From NCBI GenBank assembly GCA_022072405.1, contig JAJVHX010000003.1:62001-126000 (forward strand): 64,000 bases of DNA, in the 5' to 3' direction. Positions 28,101 through 38,268 of the stretch are shown one piece after another. A program made the translations under genes and the position numbers. Numbering within the stretch: position 1 is the stretch's first letter; the number at the start of each line of letters is the position of its first letter. Under the pieces are notes generated by a model that did no database searches, was not told where the DNA came from, and saw only the letters and a list, made by a program, of their open reading frames with translations. The stretch is from Phycisphaerae bacterium. Lineage in GTDB: Bacteria; Planctomycetota; Phycisphaerae; UBA1845; CAIVHJ01.

Positions 28101-28990
28101 GGCAGATGCTGCAGGCGGGTCGTTCCGGTAGCGGCGAGGTGGAAATCTATGCCCTGCCCGGCGATAAAGCGCTCTCCATCACCACCCGCAGCGAGGCGCA
28201 ACTGGCCGAAGTGCTCGATAAAGCCAGACAGATTGACGAAATGGCGGTCGCCACCGAACCGATCCAGAAGCGCTTCACGCTGGAGCATTGTGATGTCTAT
28301 GACATGGCCGATGATCTGATCGAAATGTTTGGTGATGCCAAGGGAGGTCGGACTCCGGCTCGGGCTGCTGCGACACCGGTTACGGCGGAGGGTGAGGATA
28401 GCTGGGATCTGGGCGGCTGGGACTGGGGCAGTTCGATCGACACCGGCCCACGCATCAGCGGTTCGCTCCGCATCAAGCCGCTGGAAGAGAGCAGCACGCT
28501 GGTGGTCGTCGCGCTGCCCACCACCATGATCGCCATCGAAGATTACATCGGCGAAATGGAACAGATTGAGGATCTGGTGGCCAGCAAAACAATCAAAATT
28601 TCTGATAAGGCTGATCCGTTCCGCATTTACACGCCGGAACATCTCTCAGCTTCCGACCTGGTGGATAACGCGGAAAACCTGTTTGATAAAATTTTCAAGG
28701 ATACACCGCCCGTTTCGCTGGATGTCTTCTCACAGGATGAAGTGGTGATGACCGGCAATCAGCGCTCGTTCGATGACGTGGAAGCGCTGATCAGAAAGTT
28801 TGTCGATATCCCCGATGCCGTCGGCAGCAGGACCGTGATGAAAATCAAAAAACTACCCAGCAATGTACCGTCCAATATGTTCCTGTCAGCGTTACGCACC
28901 TATATGCCGGAGAAGGAGCTGGATATCGAAGACCTGACCCAGGAGGGTGATTCCGCCGCCAACGGAATGAATGTGCAGGAAATCAAATAA
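25145..28990 (+). CDS. Giant exported protein with tandem secretin N-type modules, no channel domain
   Basis: The 1281-residue protein has a signal peptide (about 1-33, ending [10 protein letters not shown]) and a Pro/Thr-rich spacer. An N0-like part around residues 155-245 contains a [20 protein letters not shown] segment. At least ten repeats of the secretin N-domain pattern follow, each with a strand such as NSIIVSG and a helix ending in QLDxP. Gly/Arg-rich loops ([21 protein letters not shown]) interrupt several modules, as in real secretins. The C-terminal amphipathic secretin domain and its KLPFLGDIP-type motif are missing. It is probably a periplasmic ring or scaffold protein working with the secretin at 32861; this is inference. 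ATGA overlap with the GspM-like gene. Confidence 0.85.
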   Translation: MRCIITTTLHAALHRLWFMVGCGLLMISGAALGQEEPTPPPATSAPVEEATTAELPPPITSAPTENVVSTGLPEPDDGLTAEERDFLRKPIRSLTPEEKARYIQLAQKKRDYTMHRARSIGESAREQALHPPTTQPTEEPTTTSVPTLSQDNLTLPYDQKQYVFGIKSAPYTELIEAFERQSGLPVLGVSSMTEQPVTGTLTYFTPTPADFRTTLHQINDLLWFQCQPPLYLYLRRDEADPKNNRLELYKFAEFRIKLPPDRVFINIPAMRAADLSGSDIVRLFFAPQDPADMKVYNELVSLMFGETIYTEALQDSGYIDATSRIDVLETMLEYIEKFRVIYSATSNIDRLPVVHIKASEALEQLNLLDDKIEGEAVQEEGTRRPSRPRPAESRNNELTQESQKVVIIADDKNKSLIVSGLPYKIKEIKDLLAVIDIPKAGEEQPPVVLRLQHAPAVDAADIVNQVFGGAAAAPKRGRPRPQPEGGAAAGGEGDFTCLPEERTNALIMLGDAEIISEAVAFVKEYVDLPEESSFRRIVVEHRTPEEIVNAVSSMMGPTRGKPDEQKFSINASDNAVIITGEPSEMSRAAELIKQLDIPDSDPATVYSVKLERAQPTFVADLLRQKLTLNAGEGGPAPRSGRRAASGPRAGDPIYADDANGVIYFTGTKRQWEQELLPIIQKVDREAVINETVGEYIALKYIDAATAIEALNTAQGNSGRARPNAEVEGPRFAPLAAGILVAGEVTPQEMKQIRATLEQIDIDPDASKNLIRKTFMLTNADPADVEQSIQQFFGGGGAVRGPRNRRAAAVSEQNDIRITQTANGLIVMTTPEKITQIEALINELDQPGQNETVQMQIFPVKNASPEELTPVLTALLQNKMEEKNEGGAQPRGRAAAANLTVEPDTRMNSIIVSGPQSIVDYAAEVLVQLDQPKDQTQKFSAYYQCVNSSAGELATMLSSMFGGTAVGGGSAPAGGDQANAARRTKMRQMLQAGRSGSGEVEIYALPGDKALSITTRSEAQLAEVLDKARQIDEMAVATEPIQKRFTLEHCDVYDMADDLIEMFGDAKGGRTPARAAATPVTAEGEDSWDLGGWDWGSSIDTGPRISGSLRIKPLEESSTLVVVALPTTMIAIEDYIGEMEQIEDLVASKTIKISDKADPFRIYTPEHLSASDLVDNAENLFDKIFKDTPPVSLDVFSQDEVVMTGNQRSFDDVEALIRKFVDIPDAVGSRTVMKIKKLPSNVPSNMFLSALRTYMPEKELDIEDLTQEGDSAANGMNVQEIK

Positions 28991-29029
28991 TGTTAAACCA
29001 GGCAGGTAACCCTGCGTGAGGATAAATTC

Positions 29030-32000
29030 ATGAGACGGATCATTATCTTGAGTGGTTGGCTGGTATGGCTGCCAATTATTGCGTTTGCACAGGAAATCAC
29101 TGAATTTCCTGCAGAGCCGACCACTCAACCCAGCAGTGAAGCGACCATCACGGAAGTAGCAGATGATGCGATAGACGAAGCGACCAATCCGACGTCACCC
29201 TCAACCGAACGTCAGAAGCCTAAACTTAAAATACGTGTGGACAGCAACGGCGGTCTGGTCATCGAAGGCCGACCCAAGGATATCGCCGATCTGGATTATA
29301 TATACGAAAAGCTCCTGGAAGATTTCTTAAAAACCGCCAATGACATGCCGGATATCCGTTTTTACAAATGCAAAAATATCGATGTGCAGTTGTTATCCTC
29401 GATGCTGGATGAGATTTTCAATGGTTCCAGCCGGGCCCGGCAGCAGGCTCAGATGCAGATGCTGCAGCAGCAGCGGGCGGCGGAACGGGCGGCCCGAAGC
29501 CGGCGCAACCAGCCGGGGGCGGAGGGCGGACCCCAGGATGGTAACGAGCGTAATGCCCCGGAGGAACGCGGTGCGGAAAGTACGGGTATTCCGGGTCTGG
29601 ACGCACTATTCGGCGGCAGCGACAGTTCCACTGCCAAGAATCCGCTGGAATCGATGGGCATTCGCGTCGTGCCGGAAACGCAGCGCGGCATCCTGTGGAT
29701 CGTGGCGGCCACGGAGCTTTATCCCTCCATCATCGAAGTGATCCATACGCTCGATACCGAAGCGGATGTCAAACGTGATTATGAAGTGGTAAATCTGAGC
29801 AAACTCGACGCTGACGAAGTGAAGGAAACCATCGTCGAACTGCTGGGACTGGAAGATGCGACGGCGCGCGGCGGGACGCGGGCAGTGCGCTCAATGAATC
29901 GCGGCGCGCAGGGCGAAGACCCCCAGGCGCTCGCGGAGCAATTGCAGCAGCAGATGATCCAGCTGGGCGAGGGGGCGAGCAGTTTCAGCGTCAAGGATAT
30001 CCGCATCTCGTCGCTGCCGGCGACCAACTCGATTATCGTCTTCGGTCCGGAAGAAGCCCGCACCAGCGTGGTGGAAATTATCAAGAAGGTTGATGAGCAG
30101 GGGGCGGAAACGCGCGTGCAGAGCTTTGCCCTGGAAAATGCCAACGCCGAAACACTGGCCAAGACGCTGGAAGCGGTCTATTCGGTTTCCGGCGGCGCCG
30201 GCAATCGGGCCAAGGGCAGCAGCATCAAGATCAGCGCCGATGCCAATACCAATACCATCTACATCTCCGCACCACCCGCACTGATGACCGAAATCACCCT
30301 GCGCATCGCTGAGGCGGAAAGCCAGGCCAGTGATGTCAAACCGCGCATGATCCAGATTAAAGAGGGCGACGCGGAATCTATCGCCCGGGTTATGGATACA
30401 GCCTTTGCCGGGAAGAAATCCGGTAAGAACAAGATCAGCATCATCGCTGATGCGGTGACCAATCAATTGATCGTCACCGCCCCGGACGAAATTTACAAGG
30501 ATATCACCGCCCTGGTTGAGTTGCTGGATAAGCCCGATGCCGACCAGCTTCTGCCCAAGTTCTATCCCTTGCAGTATGCCTACGCTCCGGAAGTGAAAGA
30601 CAAAGTGATGGAGATGGTCAAGCAACTGGCGGCCACCGATCCCGGCGGGGCCAAATCGGTCGGCGCGTTTGGTGTTTCGGCGGATGCGGCGACCAACACG
30701 CTGATTGTCATGGGAACACCTAAAGTTTTTCTGATGATGGACCTGGTGCTGAAGCAGATAGACATGGAACCGAAAGATCCGACCCGTCGCACCACGGAAA
30801 CGATCGCGCTGGTCAAAGCCGACGCCCGTGAAGTAGCCGGCAATATCAATAAATTGTTCGGCACGCCGGGCAAGAGTCGTGAAGGCGTTGATCCGCCGGT
30901 GGCCGAAGCCAATATCAGCACCAATGCCGTGGTGGTGGCGGGCACGCTCAAGCAGATTGAGGATATCAAGCAGTTCATCAAATCGCTGGAAGATATCGCC
31001 ACGCCTGCGGCTGGCGGAGAGGTGCAGAGCTATACCATCAAACTACGATATATTGACCCCGACCAGGCTGCTGCGCAGTTGAACACGATCTTCCAGCAGC
31101 AGATCAAAGCACTGGTCGATTCCGGTGTCCGCGGTATCAAGGATTCGGAAAAAACGGTGACGATCGTGGCGGACTCGATCGGCAAGCAGTTGTTTGTCAA
31201 CGCCACCGAGAAAAACAAACTGAAAATTGATGAAATTCTGGCGACCATCGACACGGAAGATGCAACCACTGCTACCAGCCGGCTGACGGAGGTTTTTCCG
31301 ATCAAGTATGCCGATCCCGGCAGCGTGGTGACGGCGATCAATAACGCCTTCCCGTCACGCGGTAAATTGCAGGAAAAGGAGCAGGTCAGCGCCGGGGTGG
31401 ATTGGGGTACGCAATCGGTGGTGGTGACGGCCAGCGAGCCCAATATGCAATTAATCCGCGGCATGATCGAAAAGATGGACATCAGCACCGGTGTGGCTGG
31501 TAAGCCCGAGACGATCGAGCTGCAGAACGCTCAAGCCAGTGTAGTGGCCGGTCTGGTCAATCAGTATCTGCGGGAAACCAAGGACACCAACCGCAAAGGT
31601 CGTCTGCCGGTCAGCGTCATTGCCAACGAAAACAGTAACACCATTATCATCAGCGGCGGCAAGGAGGATGAACTGGTGACCATTCGAGAACTGGTCGCCA
31701 GCATGGATGTCAAACCCGCGGTTGACGCCGGACGTTATATGAAGGTCTATCGGGTGCGGTACGTCAACCTATGGAGCCTGCTGAACACGATCAATCAGTC
31801 TTACAACTCCGGCCGGACGCCGGAAACGGACCGGGTGACCGCCAACGCCGACTGGGAAACCGGCACACTGATGGTGACGGCCAATAAAACCCGCCATGAG
31901 GAGATCGAAAAACTGCTCGCCGATCTGGATACCGAAACGCAGAGCACCCGCTCCTTCAAAACCATTGAGCTGCAGAGTGCCGATGCCCTGGATGTCGCCA

Positions 32001-32761
32001 ATGTGCTGCAGCAGATGATCAACGCCCAGAAAACGCAGCAGGGCCAGACCAGACCGACCGTGACCGCCAGCAGCGCTACCAATTCGCTGATCGTCTATAT
32101 GAGCGAAAACGAACTGGCCCAGTTCCAGCCGCTGATTGATTCGATGGATTCCGAAGAGGTCAAGGGCAATGCTCCGCAGCGGATCAAACTGCAGCATCAG
32201 AATGCTTCGCAACTGGCGGACCTGCTGACCCGCATGTTCACCGAACCGGCCCGCAGCCAGAAGCGCGGCAGCGACCAGACGCAGATCCCGATCATTCTTG
32301 CCGACGACGCCACACAGTCGCTGATCGTCCGCGCCCAGGAAAAGGATTTTAACGAAATTTCCCGCATGGTCAGCGAACTGGATACCGAGGCGGAACTGCC
32401 CACCGGCAGCCTGCAGATCATCCAGGTGGCACCCTCCATCGAGGTGACGGAGTTCGGCCGGATGATCCAGCAGACCATGCGCGATCGGGAGCAGCAGAAA
32501 AAAATACTCAACACCAACTACAAACCGGCTCTGGTGACCATCGGTGTGGATGCGTTTACCAATTCGCTGATCGTCTCCGGCACGCCGGCGCAGGTTGAGG
32601 AAGTGCAGAGACTGGTCAACGAACTGGAAAAGATCAAGCCGGCCGGTCCGACCAGTATCAAGGTGATCAATCTGAAAAACATCCGTTCGCAGGATCTGAA
32701 ACAGGTTCTGGACCAGATGATCGAAGAACGCAATCAGCAGCAAAGCGGCCGAAGAAGGTAA
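29030..32761 (+). CDS. Second giant exported protein with secretin N-type modules, no channel domain
   Basis: The 1243-residue protein starts with a signal peptide (about 1-21, ending IIAFAQEITEF) and an acidic Thr-rich linker. About fourteen N-type modules of 75-110 residues follow, recognisable by strands such as TNSIIVFG, TNTLIVMG, TNSLIVY and TNSLIVSG, each followed by a helix. It ends in RSQDLKQVLDQMIEERNQQQ without any secretin beta-barrel domain. The last modules are close in sequence to modules of the other two giants, which suggests growth by duplication. GTGAGGA precedes the ATG. It presumably stacks as a periplasmic ring, which is inference from the module type. Confidence 0.85.
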   Translation: MRRIIILSGWLVWLPIIAFAQEITEFPAEPTTQPSSEATITEVADDAIDEATNPTSPSTERQKPKLKIRVDSNGGLVIEGRPKDIADLDYIYEKLLEDFLKTANDMPDIRFYKCKNIDVQLLSSMLDEIFNGSSRARQQAQMQMLQQQRAAERAARSRRNQPGAEGGPQDGNERNAPEERGAESTGIPGLDALFGGSDSSTAKNPLESMGIRVVPETQRGILWIVAATELYPSIIEVIHTLDTEADVKRDYEVVNLSKLDADEVKETIVELLGLEDATARGGTRAVRSMNRGAQGEDPQALAEQLQQQMIQLGEGASSFSVKDIRISSLPATNSIIVFGPEEARTSVVEIIKKVDEQGAETRVQSFALENANAETLAKTLEAVYSVSGGAGNRAKGSSIKISADANTNTIYISAPPALMTEITLRIAEAESQASDVKPRMIQIKEGDAESIARVMDTAFAGKKSGKNKISIIADAVTNQLIVTAPDEIYKDITALVELLDKPDADQLLPKFYPLQYAYAPEVKDKVMEMVKQLAATDPGGAKSVGAFGVSADAATNTLIVMGTPKVFLMMDLVLKQIDMEPKDPTRRTTETIALVKADAREVAGNINKLFGTPGKSREGVDPPVAEANISTNAVVVAGTLKQIEDIKQFIKSLEDIATPAAGGEVQSYTIKLRYIDPDQAAAQLNTIFQQQIKALVDSGVRGIKDSEKTVTIVADSIGKQLFVNATEKNKLKIDEILATIDTEDATTATSRLTEVFPIKYADPGSVVTAINNAFPSRGKLQEKEQVSAGVDWGTQSVVVTASEPNMQLIRGMIEKMDISTGVAGKPETIELQNAQASVVAGLVNQYLRETKDTNRKGRLPVSVIANENSNTIIISGGKEDELVTIRELVASMDVKPAVDAGRYMKVYRVRYVNLWSLLNTINQSYNSGRTPETDRVTANADWETGTLMVTANKTRHEEIEKLLADLDTETQSTRSFKTIELQSADALDVANVLQQMINAQKTQQGQTRPTVTASSATNSLIVYMSENELAQFQPLIDSMDSEEVKGNAPQRIKLQHQNASQLADLLTRMFTEPARSQKRGSDQTQIPIILADDATQSLIVRAQEKDFNEISRMVSELDTEAELPTGSLQIIQVAPSIEVTEFGRMIQQTMRDREQQKKILNTNYKPALVTIGVDAFTNSLIVSGTPAQVEEVQRLVNELEKIKPAGPTSIKVINLKNIRSQDLKQVLDQMIEERNQQQSGRRR

Positions 32762-32765
32762 ATTG

Positions 32766-32834
32766 CACCACGGAGACTCGGAGACACGAACTGAATAAAG
32801 TTTTTCTCTTTGTGTCTTGGTGACTTGGTGGTTT
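32766..32834. repeat. Inverted repeat of the ACCACGGAGAC type between giant genes
   Basis: The left arm (32766-32790) reads CACCACGGAGACTCGGAGAC and onward. The right arm (32810-32834) reads TTTGTGTCTTGGTGACTTGG and onward. The arms pair over about 24 positions with a few mismatches and G-U pairs, around an AT-rich centre. This kind of repeat is, to my knowledge, scattered in planctomycete and verrucomicrobial genomes. Here it fills the 99-base gap between the two giant genes and could act as an RNA hairpin on the shared transcript. Confidence 0.7.
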
Positions 32835-32860
32835 CATTCATCTGACAGGAGGTCAGGGCG

Positions 32861-35800
32861 ATGTGGAATGAGGCGCGAATGATGAGCGGTATTGGGCGGC
32901 TGGTGGCAGGTGTGTTACTGAGTTTACTGGCGGCGGGATCGACCGGCGCGCAGGAACCGACCACCCAGCCGGGAGTTGACCTGCAGAACCTGTCCGGTAG
33001 TGAGATCGCCTATGAGATCATGGGTGACGGCACCATTATCCTCAAGGGTGACGTCGGCGACCTGGAGATTCTCGAAGCGCTGATCCGCCAGTTGGATGCC
33101 GATGCCGAACGGCCGGTGATCCGCTATGTCCAGCTGGAAAATGCCTCCGCCCGCGACCTTTCCGGTCGATTGCAATCGCTCTACCAGTCGATGCAGCGCT
33201 CCACCCGTCCGCAGGACCGCATCATCATCGTTGCGGACGAGGGCAGCAACAGCCTGCTCATCGCCGCTCCCGCCGCCCAGATCGATGAAATCATCGCCCT
33301 CGCCGAGCAACTGGACACCATTCCACGTATTCCATGGAAAGAATATGAAGTGATAAAGTTGGATTTTATTCCCGCGTCTGATGCAGCTGAACAACTTGAC
33401 GAAGCATTACAGAATTTCAAAAAACAGGTTGGTGCTACCCAATCCACGCAGAATATCAGTATCGTGCCGAATGACCGTAATAATACGCTGATCATCACCG
33501 CCCCCAAGGAAGATATCGAACAGATCAAAGCCCTGCTCAAGATGATCGATGTGGAACCGGTCGGTCTTGCCAAAGCGGAACTGCTTTTTATTCCGTTGCT
33601 CAATGCCCGGGCGGAAGACCTGGCCAAATCACTCACCGATATGTTTACCACCCAGGGGCAGCAAGCCAAGGAACTGCGTGAAAAAATCCTGCGGCTACGC
33701 TTTACCAAAGTGGGACCCAAGGGTGAGTTGGAACCGTTACCCGAACTCGATCTGGAAAAACCGATCCGCATCGCAGCCGAGCCGGGTACCAATTCACTGA
33801 TCGTCGCCACCCACGACCAGAATGTTCAGCCGCTGACTGAGATTGTCAAGCTGCTCGACAGCGTACCAACCGCACCGGAGATGGGTTTCGATTTCTTCCC
33901 GCTGAAATATGCTGATGCCAAGAGCGTGGCCGATGCGCTGCAGAAGATGTTCGATTCCGGCAAAAAACTGCCTGAAGGTCCGGGCGGCAAGAAGATCGCC
34001 GACGGTATCGTACCGGAAGGCATTCAGGGCAAGGCTTTCGTGTATAACGTCGGTATCACGGCGGATACGAGGACCAATACGGTGGTGGTCTCCGGCCGGC
34101 CGGAGCAGTTGGCAGTGGCCCGGACCGTAATCGCCCAATTCGATATCGAAGGCGATATTTTCTTCGCTTCGCCGCGCCTGTTATATCTGGAACACACGGC
34201 TGCTGAGCGATTGGCGGATGTGATGACCCAGTTGAATGAACGCAGTGTGCAGGCGCTGGAAGCCCGCCAGGCCGGCCCCGCCGCGATAGAAAAAGAAAAA
34301 GCTCTTATTCTGCCGGAGATTCGCAGCAACGCCCTCATCATCATGGCCACCGACGCCAAGTACAAGGAATTGTCCGAACTGGCCCAGAAGCTCGACACCG
34401 AGAGTGATCGCTTTCTGAATGAAATCCGATTCATTCCCTGCCAGAACACCAATGCCGCCGACCTGGTCAGCAAGGTCACCGAACTGTGGAAACGCAAGCA
34501 GGAACTGCTCTCGCGGGAGAATCTGCCGATCGATCTGCCGGTGATCGTGGCGGATCAACGGAGCAATTCGCTGGTGGTGGCGTCGAACGTAGAGGATTTT
34601 GACGCGATCAAGAAGCTGGTTACCGACCTGGAAGCTCAGCCGCTGGCGCCCCTGGCTATGGTGCGGCTGATCGAAGTCAAGAATAATGACGCCGGTGAAC
34701 TGGGCAATATGCTCAAACAGATATTCGACGAGCGCCTCCAGCAGCGGCCGACCACCGGTGGACAGGAAAACAATATCGACCGCGTCGCCATCACCTCCGA
34801 CAGCGTGACCAACACCATGCTGATCGCCAGCTCACCCGCCAACTACGACGAAATCAAAGCGCTGGTGGAAAAACTGGATGTGTTGCCGGAGCTGGCGGGT
34901 GTGGTGCAGTCGTTCGTGCTGAAAAACGCCGACGCCGCCAACGTAGCCGACAAGGTCAAGGAACTGCTGGATCAGGGTATTTATACGCCTGCTGCTTCCT
35001 CGACCGATCGTGGCGGCCAGGCGGAAAAACAATGGACTGAATATGCGATTATTGCCGACGCCCGCTCCAACGCCGTGATGATCAGTGCCTCCAAACCGCT
35101 GATGTCGATCGTGGAGCAATTGATCCAGCAGATGGATGGCGTGGATGCCGCCGCCCTGACCGGTGATACGCGGATTTTCAAATTGGCCCATGCCGATGCG
35201 GTCAAAGCCGCTGATGTGCTCACACAGGTGTTCAAGGGTCTCAAGGCCAATACCACCAACCAGGAAGTGTTCATCGAACCGACCATTATTCCCGTCGAGG
35301 GCAGTAACGCCCTGATCGTGGCCGGTTCACGTGATGCGATGGTGCGGACGGAGGATCTGCTGACCAAGATCGATCAGCCCAGCACCACGCCCAGTTCGGT
35401 CTTCAAGGTTTACACACTGATCCACGCGCCGGCATTGAAAGTGGCGCCGCGCGTGCAGGAGATGTTCGACAAACGGGAAGAGGGCACCGACGCCAAGCGG
35501 ACCCCCTTCCTGATCCAGGCCATCGAAGGTTCCAACAGCCTGATCATTTCGGCGGCGGCGGATGATCAACTGGTGGTGGAGGATCTGGTGGCCCGGCTGG
35601 ATGTGCCCAGCAATTTGAATCAGCAATTGCGCATTTTTAATCTGCAACGGGCCAAAGCAGAGCAGACCGCGACCGTACTGACCGATCTGTTCCAGTCCCA
35701 GTCGGAAGGGGCGGATGGTCTGGCCAACGCCATCGCCGTGCAAGCCGTGCCCTGGACCAATTCGCTGCTGGTCTGGGCTGCTCCGGGCCAGCTTGAAGAT

Positions 35801-37663
35801 ATTGAGAAAATGATCGTGTCGCTCGACACCAACGAACCGACCCGCGAGATGACTTTTGATGTGATCCAGCTGCAACAGGCGGCGGCGGATAAGTTGACCG
35901 AAGCCATTCAGGAAGCCTTTACCCAGCAAACCAGCGGTGAAGGAGGGACAGATGCCCAGACTGCGCTGATCCTTTCTTTCCTCGAGCAGATGCCCGACGG
36001 CTCGTCGCAGTTACGCAAACTGATTCAGCAGGACATCACCATCGTGCCCTGGCTGCCGACCAATTCGCTGATGGTGATGGCCCCGCCGGACAGTCTGGAA
36101 ATGCTCAAGACGCTGATCAAACGGCTGGATAACATTCCGCCGCTCACCGCTGAAGTGGTGGTCTTCCCGCTGAAAAACGCCGCCGCTGAACAGGTGATCG
36201 AAAACCTGGAAAAGATATTTAATGAACAGACCAATACCGGTGGTGAAGATGTGCAACTGGCCCTGACAACTGGGGGGACGGGCAGTGTCAGCGGGGTCGG
36301 CGGGATTACTCAGAGCATCACTTTTGCCGCGGATCAGCGGACCAATTCGGTGATTGCCGCCGGACACCCGCAATATCTGAAAACGGTTCGCGGCCTGATC
36401 GAAAAGCTGGACGCTACCGAAACCGACGAACGCTCTAATTTCGTCTATCCCGCCCAGTACAAACCGGCGGAGGATATCGCTGAAGCCATTGCTGAATTCA
36501 ATACCAAGGAGAAAGAGCGTCTCGGCGATATTGATGACGCGACCAATGCCCAACTGCTGGCTGAACGGCAGATCACCGTCGTGCCAGTACCCTCCAGCAA
36601 TGCGATCGCCCTGGGCATGAGCAAACGCTATCAGGATCAGTACATGAAGATGGTGGAAGAACTCGACACGCCGCCGGAACAGGTGTTGATCGAGTTCATG
36701 CTGGTGGAAGTAAGTACCAACGACATCTTTGAATTGGGCGTGGAATTCGCCGCCCAGGACCTGCTCTTTTCGGAACAGGCTTATGTGGGCAATAACGGGA
36801 CGATCAAGGGACCGGATTTCGACTTCGTAGGCGGTACGGATCTGGGAGCGGCCGGCAGCGGGCGGGGATTTTCCTTCACCATGACCGGTGAGGATTTCAA
36901 CTTCCTCTTCCATGCCCTGCAATCCAACGGCAAAGCGGAACTGATTTCCCGTCCGAGCATGATGGTCGAAAACAACGCGGAAGATGCCGAAATCGCCATT
37001 ACCACCAACGTGCCGACACTGCGCTCGCTGGGCAGCGATAACGCCGGCAACCCGGTCACGCAGATCGATTATCAGGATGCAGGCATCAAGCTACGAGCCG
37101 TCCCGCGGATCAATCCGGATGGTTTCGTGCAGTTGGCTTTGGAGTCAGAAGTCTCCTCGGTCGGCGCCCCGATTCAGGTTGGCAACACCTCGTCGGTCAG
37201 CATCAGTCGCACCGGACTGAATACCACCGTAACCATCAAGGATGGCGAGAGCGTCATTATCGGCGGCTTGATCCAGTCGGAGATTCAGGAAAACGAGCAG
37301 AAGCTGCCTTTCCTCGGTGATATTCCCGGAGCGGGGCTGTTATTCAGTGCCCGCAACAATACCGGATCGCGTAAGGAACTGCTGATCGTCATCACCGCGA
37401 CGGTGATTCGCGGGCCGGAAGAAGCTCACCGCATATCTGAACGCGAACGGGATCGGACGACCATTATTCCTGAACATCTGCTGCGTGATCCACTGATGAA
37501 CAAAATGCAGTTGCAGCCGGACGCCCCGCGACTGGAAATTCGCGACCAGGAACTGCTCAAGCGGGAGGAGGAGGACGCAATCGAGGAGTATGGTCCGCAA
37601 CCCAGCATTTACGGACCGCCGGTGCCCAGTCAGGGTTTGCAGCAGGTGCAGTATCGATCTTGA
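32861..37663 (+). CDS. gspD: Giant secretin (about 14-15 N-type modules plus channel domain)
   Basis: This 1600-residue outer-membrane secretin has a strong ribosome binding site (AGGAGG 7-8 bases before ATG 32861) and a signal peptide ending near GSTGAQEP (about 31). About fourteen N1-like modules follow between residues 40 and 1270, marked by strands such as SNSLLIAA, NNTLIITA, TNSLIVAT, TNTVVVSG and TNSLLVWA. The secretin domain spans about 1275-1517: VLIEFMLVEVSTNDIFELG at its start, then KAELISRPSMMVENN, GIKLRAVPRINPDGFV, the signature KLPFLGDIPGAGLLF and ELLIVITATVIRG. Residues 1518-1600 form a C-terminal extension. Known secretins carry three to four N domains, so this one should be several times longer in the periplasm. 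Confidence 0.94.
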   Translation: MWNEARMMSGIGRLVAGVLLSLLAAGSTGAQEPTTQPGVDLQNLSGSEIAYEIMGDGTIILKGDVGDLEILEALIRQLDADAERPVIRYVQLENASARDLSGRLQSLYQSMQRSTRPQDRIIIVADEGSNSLLIAAPAAQIDEIIALAEQLDTIPRIPWKEYEVIKLDFIPASDAAEQLDEALQNFKKQVGATQSTQNISIVPNDRNNTLIITAPKEDIEQIKALLKMIDVEPVGLAKAELLFIPLLNARAEDLAKSLTDMFTTQGQQAKELREKILRLRFTKVGPKGELEPLPELDLEKPIRIAAEPGTNSLIVATHDQNVQPLTEIVKLLDSVPTAPEMGFDFFPLKYADAKSVADALQKMFDSGKKLPEGPGGKKIADGIVPEGIQGKAFVYNVGITADTRTNTVVVSGRPEQLAVARTVIAQFDIEGDIFFASPRLLYLEHTAAERLADVMTQLNERSVQALEARQAGPAAIEKEKALILPEIRSNALIIMATDAKYKELSELAQKLDTESDRFLNEIRFIPCQNTNAADLVSKVTELWKRKQELLSRENLPIDLPVIVADQRSNSLVVASNVEDFDAIKKLVTDLEAQPLAPLAMVRLIEVKNNDAGELGNMLKQIFDERLQQRPTTGGQENNIDRVAITSDSVTNTMLIASSPANYDEIKALVEKLDVLPELAGVVQSFVLKNADAANVADKVKELLDQGIYTPAASSTDRGGQAEKQWTEYAIIADARSNAVMISASKPLMSIVEQLIQQMDGVDAAALTGDTRIFKLAHADAVKAADVLTQVFKGLKANTTNQEVFIEPTIIPVEGSNALIVAGSRDAMVRTEDLLTKIDQPSTTPSSVFKVYTLIHAPALKVAPRVQEMFDKREEGTDAKRTPFLIQAIEGSNSLIISAAADDQLVVEDLVARLDVPSNLNQQLRIFNLQRAKAEQTATVLTDLFQSQSEGADGLANAIAVQAVPWTNSLLVWAAPGQLEDIEKMIVSLDTNEPTREMTFDVIQLQQAAADKLTEAIQEAFTQQTSGEGGTDAQTALILSFLEQMPDGSSQLRKLIQQDITIVPWLPTNSLMVMAPPDSLEMLKTLIKRLDNIPPLTAEVVVFPLKNAAAEQVIENLEKIFNEQTNTGGEDVQLALTTGGTGSVSGVGGITQSITFAADQRTNSVIAAGHPQYLKTVRGLIEKLDATETDERSNFVYPAQYKPAEDIAEAIAEFNTKEKERLGDIDDATNAQLLAERQITVVPVPSSNAIALGMSKRYQDQYMKMVEELDTPPEQVLIEFMLVEVSTNDIFELGVEFAAQDLLFSEQAYVGNNGTIKGPDFDFVGGTDLGAAGSGRGFSFTMTGEDFNFLFHALQSNGKAELISRPSMMVENNAEDAEIAITTNVPTLRSLGSDNAGNPVTQIDYQDAGIKLRAVPRINPDGFVQLALESEVSSVGAPIQVGNTSSVSISRTGLNTTVTIKDGESVIIGGLIQSEIQENEQKLPFLGDIPGAGLLFSARNNTGSRKELLIVITATVIRGPEEAHRISERERDRTTIIPEHLLRDPLMNKMQLQPDAPRLEIRDQELLKREEEDAIEEYGPQPSIYGPPVPSQGLQQVQYRS

Positions 37664-37669
37664 GGTGCA

Positions 37670-38266
37670 ATGATGCGATGGAGCTTATGGATTGGAATAA
37701 CTGGATTGCTGCTCCTGGGGGGTTGCCAGACTCCTCAGGCCCGCAGTCCGGAAGCCCGCCGGGCGATGAACGTACCGCTCGAAGCAGATATCGTCAGTGT
37801 GCGTACTTTTTACAAGAACAACCCCTTTGTCAGTCTGGACCCGGAGGGTGATGCCAATCCCGAAGGCATCAAGATGGTGTATTATGCGGTCTCCGGGCGC
37901 AATGGCCAGGGCGTGCCCGGTGACGGGCTGATTCGTGTCAAACTCTTTACCATCATCTATCCATCCCAGGGTGAACCTTACGGCGAATTGCAGCAGACCT
38001 GGGAGTTTAATCCGCAACAGGCCGCCGGGTGGCGGTCCATGAAAAAAAGTGTGATGGGCTGGGCCTATCAGTTTACGCTGAACTGGGGTGATGCGGATGT
38101 TTACGGCCGGGAAATTCGCGTGGTTCCCGAATTCGTTCGCAATGATGGCGGCATCGTCCGGGGCAGCAGCAACAGTTTCAAAGTACCCGATCTCAAACCC
38201 CGCATCCGCATGATTGACTCCACCACTGAATCCACCTCGTCCATTCCACCAGCCGCCACGCCTTGA
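37670..38266 (+). CDS. Small lipoprotein, possible pilotin
   Basis: This 198-residue protein has a signal peptide ending in the lipobox LLLLGGCQTP (Cys about residue 19). The mature domain is strand-rich (DGLIRVKLFTIIYPSQGEPY, then WGDADVYGREIRVVPEF) with no catalytic motif, and ends in a Ser/Thr/Pro tail. It starts 6 bases after the secretin gene and closes the operon. Many secretins need a lipoprotein pilotin to reach the outer membrane, and this is the best candidate by position. No pilotin family signature is recognised, so this is inference. Confidence 0.75.
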   Translation: MMRWSLWIGITGLLLLGGCQTPQARSPEARRAMNVPLEADIVSVRTFYKNNPFVSLDPEGDANPEGIKMVYYAVSGRNGQGVPGDGLIRVKLFTIIYPSQGEPYGELQQTWEFNPQQAAGWRSMKKSVMGWAYQFTLNWGDADVYGREIRVVPEFVRNDGGIVRGSSNSFKVPDLKPRIRMIDSTTESTSSIPPAATP

Positions 38267-38268
38267 TC

